Below, piece after piece: positions 35,126-45,076 of a stretch of DNA of 64,000 nucleotides. A program made the translations under genes and the position numbers. The notes under the pieces were generated by a model that did not search any database, was not told the DNA's origin, and was given only the letters and a program-made list of their open reading frames with translations. Location: NCBI RefSeq assembly GCF_000719285.1, contig NZ_JOFS01000014.1, positions 1 through 64,000 of the forward strand, written 5' to 3'. Source of the stretch: Streptomyces bicolor (GTDB lineage Bacteria > Actinomycetota > Actinomycetes > Streptomycetales > Streptomycetaceae). Positions within the stretch are counted from its first letter, which is position 1, and every line of letters begins with the position of its first letter.

Positions 35126-36103
35126 ATGCCAGGCGCCATCTATGCCGAAGGCCTGGTGAAGACCTTCGGTGACGTAAGGGCTCTGGACGGCGTCGACCTC
35201 GATGTCCCCGAGGGCACGGTCCTCGGTCTGCTCGGGCCGAACGGCGCGGGCAAGACGACGACCGTCCGCTGTCTGACGACCCTGCTGCGTCCCGACAGCG
35301 GCTCGGCGGTCGTCGCGGGCATCGACGTCCTCAAACATCCCGACGCCGTACGCCGCTCCATCGGCCTGTCCGGCCAGTTCGCGGCTGTCGACGAGTACCT
35401 CACCGGCCGCGAGAACCTGCAGATGGTCGGCCAGCTCTACCAGATGAGGGCGAAGGCGGCCAAGGCCCGCGCGGCGGAACTGCTGGAGCAGTTCGACCTC
35501 ACCGACGCCGCCGACCGCCCCACCAAGACCTACTCCGGCGGCATGCGCCGCCGCCTCGACCTCGCGGCCGCGCTGGTCGTCTCGCCGCCCGTGATGTTCA
35601 TGGACGAACCGACGACCGGCCTCGACCCGCGCAACCGCCAGATGCTGTGGGACGTCATCAAGCGGCTGGTCTCGGGCGGTACGACCCTGCTGCTGACCAC
35701 CCAGTACCTCGAAGAGGCCGACCACCTGGCGCACGACATAGCGGTGGTCAACCACGGCCGCGTCATCGCCAAGGGCACCTCCGACCAGCTCAAGGCCCGC
35801 ACCGGCGGCGAGCGCGTGGAGGTCGTGGTGCACGAGCGCGAGGACATCCCGGCCGCGTCCGAGGTGCTGCGCGGCTTCGGCAAGGGCGAGACCACGGTCG
35901 AGGACCACATGCGTCAGCTCACCGTGCCCGTGACCGGCGGCGCCAAGCTCCTCGCCGAGGTCATCCGCGAGCTCGACACCCGCGGCATCGAGATCGACGA
36001 CATCGGCCTGCGTCGCCCGACCCTCGACGACGTGTTCCTGTCCCTGACGGGACACGTGGCCGAGGTGAAGGACGAGGAGAACGGCAAGGAGGCCGTCAAG
36101 TGA
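35126..36103 (+). CDS. Daunorubicin-resistance-type ABC transporter ATPase (DrrA-like)
   Basis: A 325-residue ATPase. Walker A is GPNGAGKTT (about residues 37-45), Q-loop SGQFAAVDEYLTGRENL, signature YSGGMRRRLDLAAAL and Walker B VMFMDEPTTGLDPRNR, followed by the DrrA C-terminal domain (GDRLEVVVHE-like, here GERVEVVVHE, and RRPTLDDVFLSLTGH). It powers export of a drug or lipid-like compound. ATG 35126 has GGAG six nt upstream. It overlaps its permease gene by four nt. Confidence 0.93.
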   Translation: MPGAIYAEGLVKTFGDVRALDGVDLDVPEGTVLGLLGPNGAGKTTTVRCLTTLLRPDSGSAVVAGIDVLKHPDAVRRSIGLSGQFAAVDEYLTGRENLQMVGQLYQMRAKAAKARAAELLEQFDLTDAADRPTKTYSGGMRRRLDLAAALVVSPPVMFMDEPTTGLDPRNRQMLWDVIKRLVSGGTTLLLTTQYLEEADHLAHDIAVVNHGRVIAKGTSDQLKARTGGERVEVVVHEREDIPAASEVLRGFGKGETTVEDHMRQLTVPVTGGAKLLAEVIRELDTRGIEIDDIGLRRPTLDDVFLSLTGHVAEVKDEENGKEAVK

Positions 36104-36954
36104 GTGCTCTCGACGCGGTACGCGTCGCTCCGTCCACGAACCCGGTCAGCCAGTCCGTCCGGGACTCCATGGTCGTTGCCAAACGGAACCTCATCCGGAT
36201 GTCGCGGATTCCCGAGATGATCATCTACGGGCTCATCCAGCCGATCATGTTCGTGGTGCTGTTCACCTACGTCTTCGGCGGATCGATGCAGATCGGGGGC
36301 AGCACCAGCGCCGAGGACTACAAGAACTTCCTGATGGCGGGCATCTTCGCGCAGACCGTCACGTTCGCCACCGCCAGCTCCGGCGCGGGTATCGCCGACG
36401 ACATGCACAAGGGCCTCATCGACCGGTTCCGCTCCCTGCCCATGGCGCGGGGCGCGGTGCTCACCGGGCGCACCTTCGCCGACCTCGTCCAGACCGCCCT
36501 GACGCTGGTCGTCCTGGCCGTCGTCGCCCTACTGGTCGGCTGGCGCGTCGGGTCGGACGGGGACACCGACGCCGGCCGGGTGCTGGGAGCCTTCGGGCTG
36601 CTGCTCCTGCTCGGTTACGCGTTCACCTGGATCGGCGCCCTGATCGGCATGTCGGTCAGTACGCCGGAGGCGGCCACGTCCAGCGGGCTGATCTGGCTCT
36701 TCCCGGTCACCTTCATCTCGAACGCGTTCGTGGACACAAGCCACATGACCCCCTGGCTGCGTCACGTCGCCGACTGGAACCCCTTCAGCGCCACCGTCCA
36801 GGCCTGCCGCGAGCTCTTCGGCAATCCAGGGGTCTCACCCTCGGACGCCTGGCCCATGCAGCATCCGGTCTGGGCCTCGCTGATCTACTCGCTCCTGATC
36901 ATCGTCATATTCCGCACCCTGTCGGTCCGGAAGTACCGCTCGGCGACGGCATGA
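36100..36954 (+). CDS. ABC-2 type exporter permease (DrrB-like)
   Basis: A 284-residue membrane protein with six predicted helices and the ABC-2 signature around LIDRFRSLPMARGAVLTGRTFADL and NAFVDTSHMTPWLRHVADWNPFSA (each seen in parts). It is the membrane half of the DrrA-like transporter. GTG 36100 overlaps the ATPase stop (GTGA), with AAGGAGG upstream, so the two subunits are made together. Confidence 0.93.
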   Translation: MSALDAVRVAPSTNPVSQSVRDSMVVAKRNLIRMSRIPEMIIYGLIQPIMFVVLFTYVFGGSMQIGGSTSAEDYKNFLMAGIFAQTVTFATASSGAGIADDMHKGLIDRFRSLPMARGAVLTGRTFADLVQTALTLVVLAVVALLVGWRVGSDGDTDAGRVLGAFGLLLLLGYAFTWIGALIGMSVSTPEAATSSGLIWLFPVTFISNAFVDTSHMTPWLRHVADWNPFSATVQACRELFGNPGVSPSDAWPMQHPVWASLIYSLLIIVIFRTLSVRKYRSATA

Positions 36955-36959
36955 CGAAA

Positions 36960-36988
36960 GCCCCCGGCGCCAGATGGGCGCCGGGGGC
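36960..36988 (+). terminator. Strong hairpin terminator, convergent region
   Basis: GCCCCCGGCGCC (from 36960) pairs with GGCGCCGGGGGC (to 36988) around a short AGATG-type loop, between the exporter operon and convergent greA. Confidence 0.9.
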
Positions 36989-37033
36989 CGGTCAAGGACA
37001 TGTCGGTCGGGGTCAGCCCCCGCAGTGTCCGGG

Positions 37034-37534
37034 TCAGCCGCTGTAGGGCTCGGCCTTCATGATCTTCACCGAGGCCTTCTTGCCGTTCGGCAGTTCGTAC
37101 TCGGCGTCCTCGCCGACCTTGTGGCCGATGACGCCGGCGCCCAGCGGGGACTGCGGCGAGTAGGTCTCGATGTCGGCGCTCGCGTACTCGCGGGAGGCGA
37201 GCAGGAAGGTCAGGGTGTCGTCCTCGTCACCGTCGAAGGCGATCGTCACGACCATGCCGGGCGCGACCTCGCCCTCCGCCGATGTCGGCGCCTCGCCTAC
37301 CTGGGCGTTCTCCAGGAGCTGGGTCAGCTGGCGCACACGGAGCTCCTGCTTGCCCTGCTCCTCCTTGGCCGCGTGGTACCCGCCGTTCTCGCGCAGGTCG
37401 CCCTCCTCGCGCGCGGCCGCGATCTTGGCGGCGATCTCCGTGCGCGCAGGACCAGTAAGGTACGCAAGCTCGTCCTTGAGCTTGTTGTACGCCTCCTGGG
37501 TCAGCCAGGTGACGTTCTCGCTGGTCTGGGTCAC
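37034..37534 (-). CDS. greA: Transcription elongation factor GreA
   Basis: A 166-residue factor that rescues backtracked RNA polymerase. The N-terminal coiled coil carries the acidic tip (EEGDLRENGGYHAAKEEQGKQE, in two parts) and the C-terminal FKBP-like domain ends VGEDAEYELPNGKKASVKI. The length is as in actinobacterial GreA. GAGGAGC lies upstream of ATG 37534. Confidence 0.95.
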   Translation of the reverse strand: MTQTSENVTWLTQEAYNKLKDELAYLTGPARTEIAAKIAAAREEGDLRENGGYHAAKEEQGKQELRVRQLTQLLENAQVGEAPTSAEGEVAPGMVVTIAFDGDEDDTLTFLLASREYASADIETYSPQSPLGAGVIGHKVGEDAEYELPNGKKASVKIMKAEPYSG

Positions 37535-37745
37535 AGGTGCTCCTCGTAGTTACTGGGAATACAAAGCATCGCCCTACCCAGAAGGATGTTCCCTCACGGA
37601 AGGGCGAAACCACGAGCCTAACAATTCAATGGCCGAAGGGGGAGGACATAAGCCATCAGAATCACATCAACGCAGGTCAGCGCCTACGTATTGCGGACAC
37701 AACCGGTCGGTGTCGACCAGCGTCGGTCGGTTTCGGTCGACGGGG

Positions 37746-38144
37746 TCAGTCGGCGTGGCAGCCGAGCAGCTCGGCCGTCGTCCCCAGGGACGTCGTACGG
37801 AGCGTGACGACCTTGTCGATGCGGGTGGCGTCACCGTCGAAGCGGAAGTCGGCCCGGCCCACCTCGGCGCCGTTCTCGGCCTGGGAGCGCAGCGTGCAGT
37901 AACCGGAGGCGCCGGCGTCCTTGCGGACCTCCAGATGGACCTTCACCGCGTCCTTCGTCGCGTCGAACTCGATCACCTCGGCGCTGATCTTGCTCTCGCC
38001 GACGTAGTGGTAGCCGAAGTACCCGACCAGCGCCAGCAGCGCCACCCCGAGGACGGCGCCGACGACCTTGAGCGTGCGGTCGGCGCGTGCGTCCGAGGAG
38101 CGGCCGTAGCGGCCCTCGGGCAGCCGCGTGCTCGCCGTACTCAT
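37746..38144 (-). CDS. DUF4307 membrane protein
   Basis: A 132-residue protein with one transmembrane helix at about residues 26-47 (VVGAVLGVALLALVGYFGY) and an extracytoplasmic C-terminal domain rich in beta strands, with two cysteines (GYCTLRSQ and LLGCHAD) likely forming a disulfide. The DUF4307 family is conserved next to mca in actinobacteria; its function is unknown. ATG 38144 follows GAGAGGA. It is divergent from mca. Confidence 0.88.
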   Translation of the reverse strand: MSTASTRLPEGRYGRSSDARADRTLKVVGAVLGVALLALVGYFGYHYVGESKISAEVIEFDATKDAVKVHLEVRKDAGASGYCTLRSQAENGAEVGRADFRFDGDATRIDKVVTLRTTSLGTTAELLGCHAD

Positions 38145-38291
38145 GATCGTCCTCTCGACCGGAGCGGGACGGATGTCCCAAAGGAGCGCCTCCGGGCCGT
38201 ACCCCGGAATTATCCGCCCCCCGATTCGGTCACTATAGAAGCCGCCGATCGCACCGGTTGACGCCGGGGCGCCGACTACAAGGATTGAGTC

Positions 38292-39173
38292 TTGACTGAC
38301 CAGCTGCGACTGATGGCCGTCCACGCCCACCCCGACGACGAGTCGAGCAAGGGCGCGGCCACCATGGCGAAGTACGTGTCCGAGGGGGTGGACGTGCTGG
38401 TCGTGACCTGCACGGGCGGGGAGCGCGGCTCCATCCTCAATCCGAAGCTGCAGGGCGACAAGTACATCGAGGAGCACATCCACGAGGTACGCAAGAAGGA
38501 GATGGACGAGGCTCGCGAGATCCTCGGTGTGAAGCAGGAGTGGCTCGGCTTCGTCGACTCCGGCCTGCCCGAGGGCGACCCGCTGCCCCCGCTCCCCGAG
38601 GGCTGCTTCGCCCTGGAGGACGTCGACAAGGCGGCCGGCGAGCTGGTGAAGCAGATCCGTTCGTTCCGTCCCCAGGTGATCACCACCTACGACGAGAACG
38701 GCGGCTACCCGCACCCCGACCACATCATGACCCACAAGATCTCGATGGTGGCCTTCGAGGGCGCGGCGGACACCGAGAAGTACCCGGAGGCGGAATACGG
38801 CCCCGCGTACCAGCCGCAGAAGCTCTACTACAACCAGGGCTTCAACCGCCCCCGCACCGAGGCGCTGCACCAGGCCATGCTCGACCGCGGCCTGGAGTCC
38901 CCCTACGGCGACTGGCTCAAGCGCTGGGACGAGTTCGGGATGGGGCAGCGCACGCTCACCACGCACGTCCCGTGCGGCGACTTCTACGAGATCCGCGACA
39001 AGGCCCTGATCGCGCACGCCACCCAGATCGACCCCGACGGCGGCTGGTTCCGCGTCCCGCTGGAGCTTCAGAAGGAGGTCTGGCCGACGGAGGAGTACGA
39101 GCTGGCGAAGTCCCTCGTCGATACCTCCCTCCCCGAGGACGACCTCTTTGCGGGCATCCGCGACAATGCCTGA
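38292..39173 (+). CDS. mca: Mycothiol S-conjugate amidase
   Basis: A 293-residue LmbE-fold zinc amidase that cleaves mycothiol conjugates of electrophiles and antibiotics, releasing mercapturic acids for export. Zinc ligands are in AVHAHPDDESSKG (His and Asp) and YPHPDHIMTH (His). CTGGERGSI and KLYYNQGFNR are subfamily features distinguishing Mca from MshB. The start is TTG 38292 after AAGGATTGA. The stop codon is one nt before the next gene's ATG. Confidence 0.95.
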   Translation: MTDQLRLMAVHAHPDDESSKGAATMAKYVSEGVDVLVVTCTGGERGSILNPKLQGDKYIEEHIHEVRKKEMDEAREILGVKQEWLGFVDSGLPEGDPLPPLPEGCFALEDVDKAAGELVKQIRSFRPQVITTYDENGGYPHPDHIMTHKISMVAFEGAADTEKYPEAEYGPAYQPQKLYYNQGFNRPRTEALHQAMLDRGLESPYGDWLKRWDEFGMGQRTLTTHVPCGDFYEIRDKALIAHATQIDPDGGWFRVPLELQKEVWPTEEYELAKSLVDTSLPEDDLFAGIRDNA

Positions 39174-39174
39174 C

Positions 39175-39426
39175 ATGAGCGCAAGCGCAAGCCTGGCAAT
39201 GACACAGCTCGTCACCCTCGCCAAGGAGGTCGACAAGGACAAGGTCACCCCCGGCGTCCTCGGCTTCATCGTCTTCGCGGTGATGGCGGTGGCGGTGTGG
39301 GGGCTGATGAAGTCCATGAACCACCACATGAGCAGGGTCGACTTCAAGGAGCCCCCGGACCCGGAGGCGCAGCCCTCCGGCGAGGGCGCCGAGGCGACCG
39401 GCCCGGCCAAGCAGCAGCAGGGCTGA
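39175..39426 (+). CDS. Small single-pass membrane protein downstream of mca
   Basis: An 83-residue protein with one helix (TPGVLGFIVFAVMAVAVWGL at about 25-44) and a hydrophilic Pro/Glu-rich tail. It begins one nt after the mca stop, so it is co-transcribed; an internal ATG at 39199 is an alternative start. It is conserved beside mca in Streptomyces as I recall; function unknown. Confidence 0.8.
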   Translation: MSASASLAMTQLVTLAKEVDKDKVTPGVLGFIVFAVMAVAVWGLMKSMNHHMSRVDFKEPPDPEAQPSGEGAEATGPAKQQQG

Positions 39427-39459
39427 GAGCCCTCGCGGGCCGGCCTGATCGGCGGCGTG

Positions 39460-42400
39460 TCACTGCCGGGCCGCCACCGGCACCCCCATGACCTCCCGCG
39501 CATGGCGGTTCGGCACCATGCCGAGCCGCCATGCCTGCCAGCCGGCCTCCAGGTTCACGCCGCGTTCCAGCAGGAGCCGGTACGCCTCCACGTACTCGTC
39601 CAGCTTCGCGTCCCGCAGCGGATGGGCGGCGCGGGACAGCTGGGCCAGCTCCTCCTGCGCCACGGCCGTGCCGACGTCCACGCCGCCGGGCGCCGCGTAC
39701 GGCAGCAGCGTGCAGCGCAGGAAGCGGGCCCAGTCCTCGCCTCTCAGGTCGCCGTACGACGCGAACAGCCTCAGCGCGTCGTCGCACAGCGTCAGCGCCT
39801 GTTGCGTACGGGTGTTCCCGGCGTCCACCACCGCCAGCTCCAGACACGTCCACGCCTCGCCGTGCGCGACACCGATGCGCTGGAAGTCGGCGCGGCCGTC
39901 CATCAGCAGTTGCCGGGCGAACCCGGAGTTCTTCAACGAGCCCGTCTGGGCCGCACGTTGGTCGCGGGTCACGCGGGCCGAGTGGTGGCGGGCGCAGGCG
40001 AGGCCGTACACGTCGCGCATGCGGGAGAACATCGTCCGGGAGCGTTCCAGCTCGCGGACCGCCAGGTCCAGGTTGCCCGTCTCCTCCAGGGCTTGGCCCA
40101 GGTAGTAGACGGACCAGGCCTCGCCGCGCGCGTCCTCGTTGTCGCGGTGGCGGGAGGCCGCCCGGCGCAGTCCGTCCACCGCCGGGGACGGGTCGCCGGC
40201 GACCAGGCGGGCACGGGACAGCTGGGTGAGCGCCCATGCCTCACCCCGGGCGTCGCGGGTACGGCCGTACAGGTCCAGGGCCGTCCGCAGCTCCGACTCC
40301 GCGCGCGACACGTCGCCCATGCGCAGGCCCAGCTGGCCGAGCTGGAAGTGCGCCCAGGCCTCGCCGTGGATCGACTCGCCGGCGCGGTGCAGGGACAGGG
40401 ACTCGGTCAGCAGGTCCAGCGACTCGGAGATCCGGCCGCGGTCCCGTTCCACCGCCGCCAGCGCGTGCATCGTCCAGGCGCGGTCCGTCGACAGCGCCGG
40501 TGCCGACTGCAGGTCCAAGGCCTCGCGGAGTTTCGTCGCCGCCTCGGTGAGATTGCCCTGGTGGTGCAGCGTGATGCCGAGGGAGCACAGGGCGCGGGCC
40601 GCCCCCGCGTCGTGGTGGGCCTCCATGTACAGGTCGACCACCGAGGTCAGGGTCGTGCGGGCCTTGTCCAGCTCGCCGAGCTGGCGGGCCGCGATACCGG
40701 TGCGCCACTGCACCGAGCGGACCAGCAGGCCCTGGTCCACCTCCCCCACTCTCGAATTCGCTCGAGCGGGGGGACCCCCACCCGCCAGCTCGCTGATCTC
40801 GCCGAGACGGTAGAGGTCGCCGCGCAGCAGGCAGTAGTCGCACAGGGCGCCCAGCAGGTTCAGGACCGCCGCCTGGTTCACCTCCTCCGCGTGCCGCAGC
40901 GCCGCCGTGATGAAGCTCGACTCGTCGTCCAGCCAGCGCAGCGCGTCGTCCAGTGAGGTGAATCCGTGCGGGCTGAAGCGGTCCGAGCGGGTCGACATGT
41001 TGCCGTCGACCAGCCGCAGGACGGAGTCCGCCAACTCCGCGTAGTTCACGATCAGGCGCTCCTGCGCCGCCGTACGCTCCGCCGGCTCCTCCTCGTCGAG
41101 AAGGCGGGCCTGGGCGAAGGCGCGGACCAGGTCGTGCAGGCGGTAGCGGCTGCCGCGGACGTGGTCGATCAGGCCCGACCGGGACAGGGCCACCAGGTGC
41201 CGGGTCGCCTCCGCCTCGTCCGTGGCCAGGAGCGACGCGGCCGCCGCCGCGCCCAGCGAGGCGCGGCCCGCGAGCGCCAGCCTGCGCAGCAGTCGCCGCG
41301 CCGCCTCCGACTGGTCCGTGTAGCGCAGCCACAGCACCCGCTCGACCGGCTCCACCGGGCCGTACGCGCCCAGGTCCGTAGCCAGGGTGCGCGGTGAACG
41401 GGGGCCCAGCGACGAGCCCGCGATGCGCAGCGCGAGCGGCAGCCCGCCGCACAACTGCCGTATCCGGTCGGCGGACTCGGCGTCATAGGGGCCGGACGAG
41501 TCCTGTGCCGCCGCGGTCAGCAACTCCTCCGCGCCCGCCGCGTCCAGCGACTCCACCGGCAGCTCGTACACCCGGGCGGCGAGGTCCGCGGGCAGGCCGA
41601 GGGGCTCGCGGGCGGTGACCAGGACCAGACTGTCGGAGCGCTCGGGGACGAGGGTGCGGACCTGCTCCGGGTCCGAGGCGTCGTCCAGTACGACCGTGAC
41701 CGGGAGGCCGGTGAGGTGCTGGTGGTAGAGCTCGCTCAGCCGCTTGACCTGCTGGTCGGCGGACGAACGCTCGCGGAACAGGAGCTGTTCGCGGGGTGCG
41801 CCCAAACGGTTGAGCAGATGAAGCAGCGCGTCTCTCGTGGACAGTGGCGGCTCGTCGGCGGTGTCGCCGCGCAGGTCCACCACGCACGCGCCGCGGAACT
41901 GGTCCTTCAGGTCGTGAGCGGCGCGGATCGCCAATGCCGTACGACCGCTGCCGGGCGCCCCGTGCAGCACGACGACCGTCGGCTTCGTCTCCGTACTCGC
42001 GCGTGCCGCCTGCACCCACTGCCGGATGCGGGCCATCTCCTGCCGGCGCCCCGCGAACGGGCCCACCGCCTCCGGGAGTTGCCCGAACGACTGCTCCAGC
42101 ACACTGCGCCCGCGCGCCGCCGCGCTCTTGTCCGCGCCCTTGAGCCGCGGCCCTGTCTTCTTCGGGCCGGTGGACGCGCTCAGCACCCGCTGCTGGTCGA
42201 GGAACGGGCGGATACCCCGTACCTCCAGCGCCGTCAGCCACTGCAGCCGCAGCTGTTCCGGACCGCCGGGCTGGCCGACGGCGCCGGCGCGCTGGTGCGC
42301 GGCGGGGAGGTGGGTGCCGGCCACCTTCACGACCGTCGCCGCCGCGCCCACGACGCCGACGGTCACGCCCGCGCTGACCGCGGTTCCCGTGCTGGTGCCG

Positions 42401-42696
42401 AGGGCCAGGTCGGACACGAGTGCCGCGACCGCGGCGACACCGGCCACCATCAGCGGCGTACCGCCGCCCTCGCGGGCGAAGCGCTGCCCGAACGTCAGCC
42501 GGCCGGCCTCCGCCTCGTCCAGGGCCCGGGTGTACGCCTCGTACTCCTCGGCCGCCGTCTGCGCCATCGCGTCGAGCGCCCCGCGCGCCCGTGACATCAG
42601 CACCTGCCCGTCGGTGCGCCCGCCCGAGCGCCGCACTTCCTCCTCCACGGCCCGGGCCAACAGCCGCTCGGCATCGGTCCGATGGCTGTCTCGCAT
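39460..42696 (-). CDS. STAND/NB-ARC ATPase with C-terminal TPR array
   Basis: A 1078-residue protein. A helical N-terminus precedes a hydrophobic hairpin (about residues 78-120, likely membrane insertion) and an NB-ARC module with Walker A VVLHGAPGSGRTALAIRA, Walker B VTVVLDDASD and GLPL motif LCGGLPLALRIAGSS. Next come a winged-helix-like region and about ten TPRs (recurring ARGEAWALTQLSRARL-type helices). Such proteins act as signalling switches or in defence-like oligomers; this one has no fused effector. ATG 42696 follows GGAGGGGG at about eight nt. A short dispersed element interrupts it in frame at 40739-40784. Confidence 0.85.
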   Translation of the reverse strand: MRDSHRTDAERLLARAVEEEVRRSGGRTDGQVLMSRARGALDAMAQTAAEEYEAYTRALDEAEAGRLTFGQRFAREGGGTPLMVAGVAAVAALVSDLALGTSTGTAVSAGVTVGVVGAAATVVKVAGTHLPAAHQRAGAVGQPGGPEQLRLQWLTALEVRGIRPFLDQQRVLSASTGPKKTGPRLKGADKSAAARGRSVLEQSFGQLPEAVGPFAGRRQEMARIRQWVQAARASTETKPTVVVLHGAPGSGRTALAIRAAHDLKDQFRGACVVDLRGDTADEPPLSTRDALLHLLNRLGAPREQLLFRERSSADQQVKRLSELYHQHLTGLPVTVVLDDASDPEQVRTLVPERSDSLVLVTAREPLGLPADLAARVYELPVESLDAAGAEELLTAAAQDSSGPYDAESADRIRQLCGGLPLALRIAGSSLGPRSPRTLATDLGAYGPVEPVERVLWLRYTDQSEAARRLLRRLALAGRASLGAAAAASLLATDEAEATRHLVALSRSGLIDHVRGSRYRLHDLVRAFAQARLLDEEEPAERTAAQERLIVNYAELADSVLRLVDGNMSTRSDRFSPHGFTSLDDALRWLDDESSFITAALRHAEEVNQAAVLNLLGALCDYCLLRGDLYRLGEISELAGGGPPARANSRVGEVDQGLLVRSVQWRTGIAARQLGELDKARTTLTSVVDLYMEAHHDAGAARALCSLGITLHHQGNLTEAATKLREALDLQSAPALSTDRAWTMHALAAVERDRGRISESLDLLTESLSLHRAGESIHGEAWAHFQLGQLGLRMGDVSRAESELRTALDLYGRTRDARGEAWALTQLSRARLVAGDPSPAVDGLRRAASRHRDNEDARGEAWSVYYLGQALEETGNLDLAVRELERSRTMFSRMRDVYGLACARHHSARVTRDQRAAQTGSLKNSGFARQLLMDGRADFQRIGVAHGEAWTCLELAVVDAGNTRTQQALTLCDDALRLFASYGDLRGEDWARFLRCTLLPYAAPGGVDVGTAVAQEELAQLSRAAHPLRDAKLDEYVEAYRLLLERGVNLEAGWQAWRLGMVPNRHAREVMGVPVAARQ
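40739..40784. repeat. In-frame dispersed element inside the STAND gene
   Basis: A stretch of about 46 nt starting CACCTCCCCCACTCTCGAAT and ending GGGGGGACCCCCACCC. I recognise it as a short GC-palindromic element repeated in Streptomyces genomes. It adds a Gly/Pro/Arg-rich insert (GGGPPARANSRVGE) between two TPR helices without breaking the frame. Confidence 0.6.
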
Positions 42697-42852
42697 GTCA
42701 CGTCCCCCTCCGGCGGCAACGGCGTTCTTGGTCAAGTGTGCTGCGGACGGAGCGCCCTGTGGAGAGGGCCGGAACGGATCATCCCGCCCCCGCACCGGCC
42801 CCAGGCTGTGTGATGTCGGACGTCAGAGGGGTACTGCGGCAGGATGGACCCC

Positions 42853-44886
42853 ATGCCGAACCGACTGGCTCACGAGACGTCCCCCTACCTCCTCCAGCAC
42901 GCGGACAACCCCGTCGACTGGTGGCCGTGGTCGGCCGAGGCCTTCGAGGAGGCCCGTAAGAGCGGCAAACCGGTCCTGCTCAGCGTCGGCTACAGCAGCT
43001 GCCACTGGTGTCACGTCATGGCCCACGAGTCCTTCGAGGACCAGGAGACCGCCGCCTACCTGAACGCCCACTTCGTCAACATCAAGGTCGACCGCGAGGA
43101 ACGACCCGACGTGGACGCCGTCTACATGGAGGCCGTCCAGGCGGCCACCGGCCAGGGCGGCTGGCCCATGACCGTGTTCCTCACCCCCGACGCCGAGCCC
43201 TTCTACTTCGGCACCTACTTCCCGCCCGCCCCCCGCGCCGGCATGCCCTCCTTCCGCCAGGTGCTGGAGGGCGTGCGCAGCGCCTGGGCCGACCGGCGGG
43301 ACGAGGTCGCCGACGTCGCGGGGAAGATCACCCGGGATCTCGCCGAGCGGGAGATCTCCTTCGGCGGCACCGAGGCCCCCGGCGAGCAGGAGCTCGCGCA
43401 GGCGCTGCTCGGGCTCACCCGGGAGTACGACCCGCAGCGCGGCGGGTTCGGAGGGGCGCCCAAGTTCCCGCCGTCCATGGTGATCGAGTTCCTGCTCCGG
43501 CATCACGCGCGGACCGGGGCCGAGGGTGCGCTGCAGATGGCGCAGGACACGTGTGAGCGGATGGCCCGGGGCGGGATCTACGACCAGCTCGGCGGCGGCT
43601 TCGCGCGGTACTCCGTGGACCGGGACTGGGTCGTGCCGCACTTCGAGAAGATGCTGTACGACAACGCCCTGCTGTGCCGCGTCTACGCCCACCTGTGGCG
43701 TGCCACGGGCTCCGAGCTCGCCCGGCGCGTCGCGCTGGAGACCGCCGACTTCATGGTCCGCGAACTGCGCACCGACGAGGGCGGGTTCGCCTCCGCGCTC
43801 GACGCCGACAGTGACGACGGCACCGGCAGGCACGTCGAGGGTGCCTACTACGTCTGGACCCCGCAGCAGCTGCGTGAGGTCCTCGGCGACGACGACGCCG
43901 AACTCGCCGCCCAGTACTTCGGCGTCACCGAGGAGGGCACCTTCGAGCAGGGTTCCTCCGTCCTCCAACTGCCTCAGCACGAGGGTGTGTTCGACGCCGA
44001 GAAGATCACCTCCGTCAAGGAGCGGCTGCTCGCCGCGCGGGCCGAGCGCCCCGCCCCCGGCCGCGACGACAAGATCGTCGCCGCCTGGAACGGCCTCGCG
44101 ATCGCCGCCCTCGCCGAGACCGGCGCCTACTTCGACCGCCCGGACCTCGTGGACGCCGCCCTCGGCGCCGCCGACCTGCTCGTCCGGCTGCATCTCGACG
44201 ACGCCGCCCGCCTCGCCCGCACCAGCAAGGACGGCCGCGTCGGCGCCAACGCGGGTGTGCTGGAGGACTACGCCGACGTCGCCGAGGGCTTCCTCGCGCT
44301 CGCCTCGGTCACCGGCGAGGGCGTCTGGCTGGACTTCGCCGGGTTCCTGCTCGACCACGTGCTCGCCCGGTTCGTGGACGGGGAGTCCGGCGCCCTCTAC
44401 GACACCGCGGCCGACGCCGAGCGGCTGATCCGCCGCCCCCAGGACCCCACCGACAACGCCGCCCCCTCCGGCTGGACCGCGGCGGCCGGCGCCCTGCTGA
44501 GCTACGCCGCCCAGACCGGCGCGGAACCCCATCGCGCCGCCGCCGAGAAGGCGCTCGGCGTCGTCAAGGCCCTCGGCCCGCGCGTCCCCCGCTTCATCGG
44601 CTGGGGGCTGGCCGTCGCCGAGGCCAACCTCGACGGGCCCCGCGAGGTCGCGATCGTCGGGCCGGGCCTCGACGACGAGGCGACAAAGGCCTTGCACCAC
44701 ACGGCACTTCTGGCCACCGCTCCGGGTGCGGTCGTGGCCTTGGGAACTCCGGAGAGTGACGAATTTCCGCTTCTCGCCGACCGGCCGTTGCAGCAGGGTC
44801 AACCCGCCGCCTATGTCTGCCGCAACTTCACGTGCGACGCCCCGACCACCGATCCGAACCGCTTGCGAGCCGCGCTGACCAGCTGA
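42853..44886 (+). CDS. Thioredoxin-domain protein of the YyaL/SPATA20 family
   Basis: A 677-residue cytoplasmic protein. The N-terminal thioredoxin-like domain begins with the family signature [21 protein letters not shown] (two stretches) and carries a CxxC motif in SSCHWCHVM (C-H-W-C). The large remainder is an alpha/alpha six-barrel like that of sugar epimerases ([30 protein letters not shown]). Function is unclear; redox or glycan-related roles have been suggested for the family. ATG 42853 is preferred to 42844 because GCAGGA is at better spacing. Confidence 0.9.
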   Translation: MPNRLAHETSPYLLQHADNPVDWWPWSAEAFEEARKSGKPVLLSVGYSSCHWCHVMAHESFEDQETAAYLNAHFVNIKVDREERPDVDAVYMEAVQAATGQGGWPMTVFLTPDAEPFYFGTYFPPAPRAGMPSFRQVLEGVRSAWADRRDEVADVAGKITRDLAEREISFGGTEAPGEQELAQALLGLTREYDPQRGGFGGAPKFPPSMVIEFLLRHHARTGAEGALQMAQDTCERMARGGIYDQLGGGFARYSVDRDWVVPHFEKMLYDNALLCRVYAHLWRATGSELARRVALETADFMVRELRTDEGGFASALDADSDDGTGRHVEGAYYVWTPQQLREVLGDDDAELAAQYFGVTEEGTFEQGSSVLQLPQHEGVFDAEKITSVKERLLAARAERPAPGRDDKIVAAWNGLAIAALAETGAYFDRPDLVDAALGAADLLVRLHLDDAARLARTSKDGRVGANAGVLEDYADVAEGFLALASVTGEGVWLDFAGFLLDHVLARFVDGESGALYDTAADAERLIRRPQDPTDNAAPSGWTAAAGALLSYAAQTGAEPHRAAAEKALGVVKALGPRVPRFIGWGLAVAEANLDGPREVAIVGPGLDDEATKALHHTALLATAPGAVVALGTPESDEFPLLADRPLQQGQPAAYVCRNFTCDAPTTDPNRLRAALTS

Positions 44887-45076
44887 AATGTCGGTGGGTA
44901 CGGGGCGGTTACGTGAGCTGTGTTCGAATTGTTCACTCTCGGGGATCGTTGTGATGAAACGCGCTCTTCACTGAAACGGACTGCGGACTTCACAGATCCC
45001 CCCTAATCTCTGCACAGTGCCGCGACTGGTGTGACGCACCGTCGCGACAGGGGGCATTGGGATCTGGGGGGATCTG

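Noticed and set aside
42823..44802. 659-codon minus-strand ORF opposite the YyaL-like gene
   Set aside because: It is a GC-bias shadow; the plus strand carries the CxxC thioredoxin signature.
44925..44945. LexA/SOS box near GTTCGAATTGTTC
   Set aside because: The two GTTC blocks are direct rather than inverted, so they do not fit an actinobacterial LexA palindrome.
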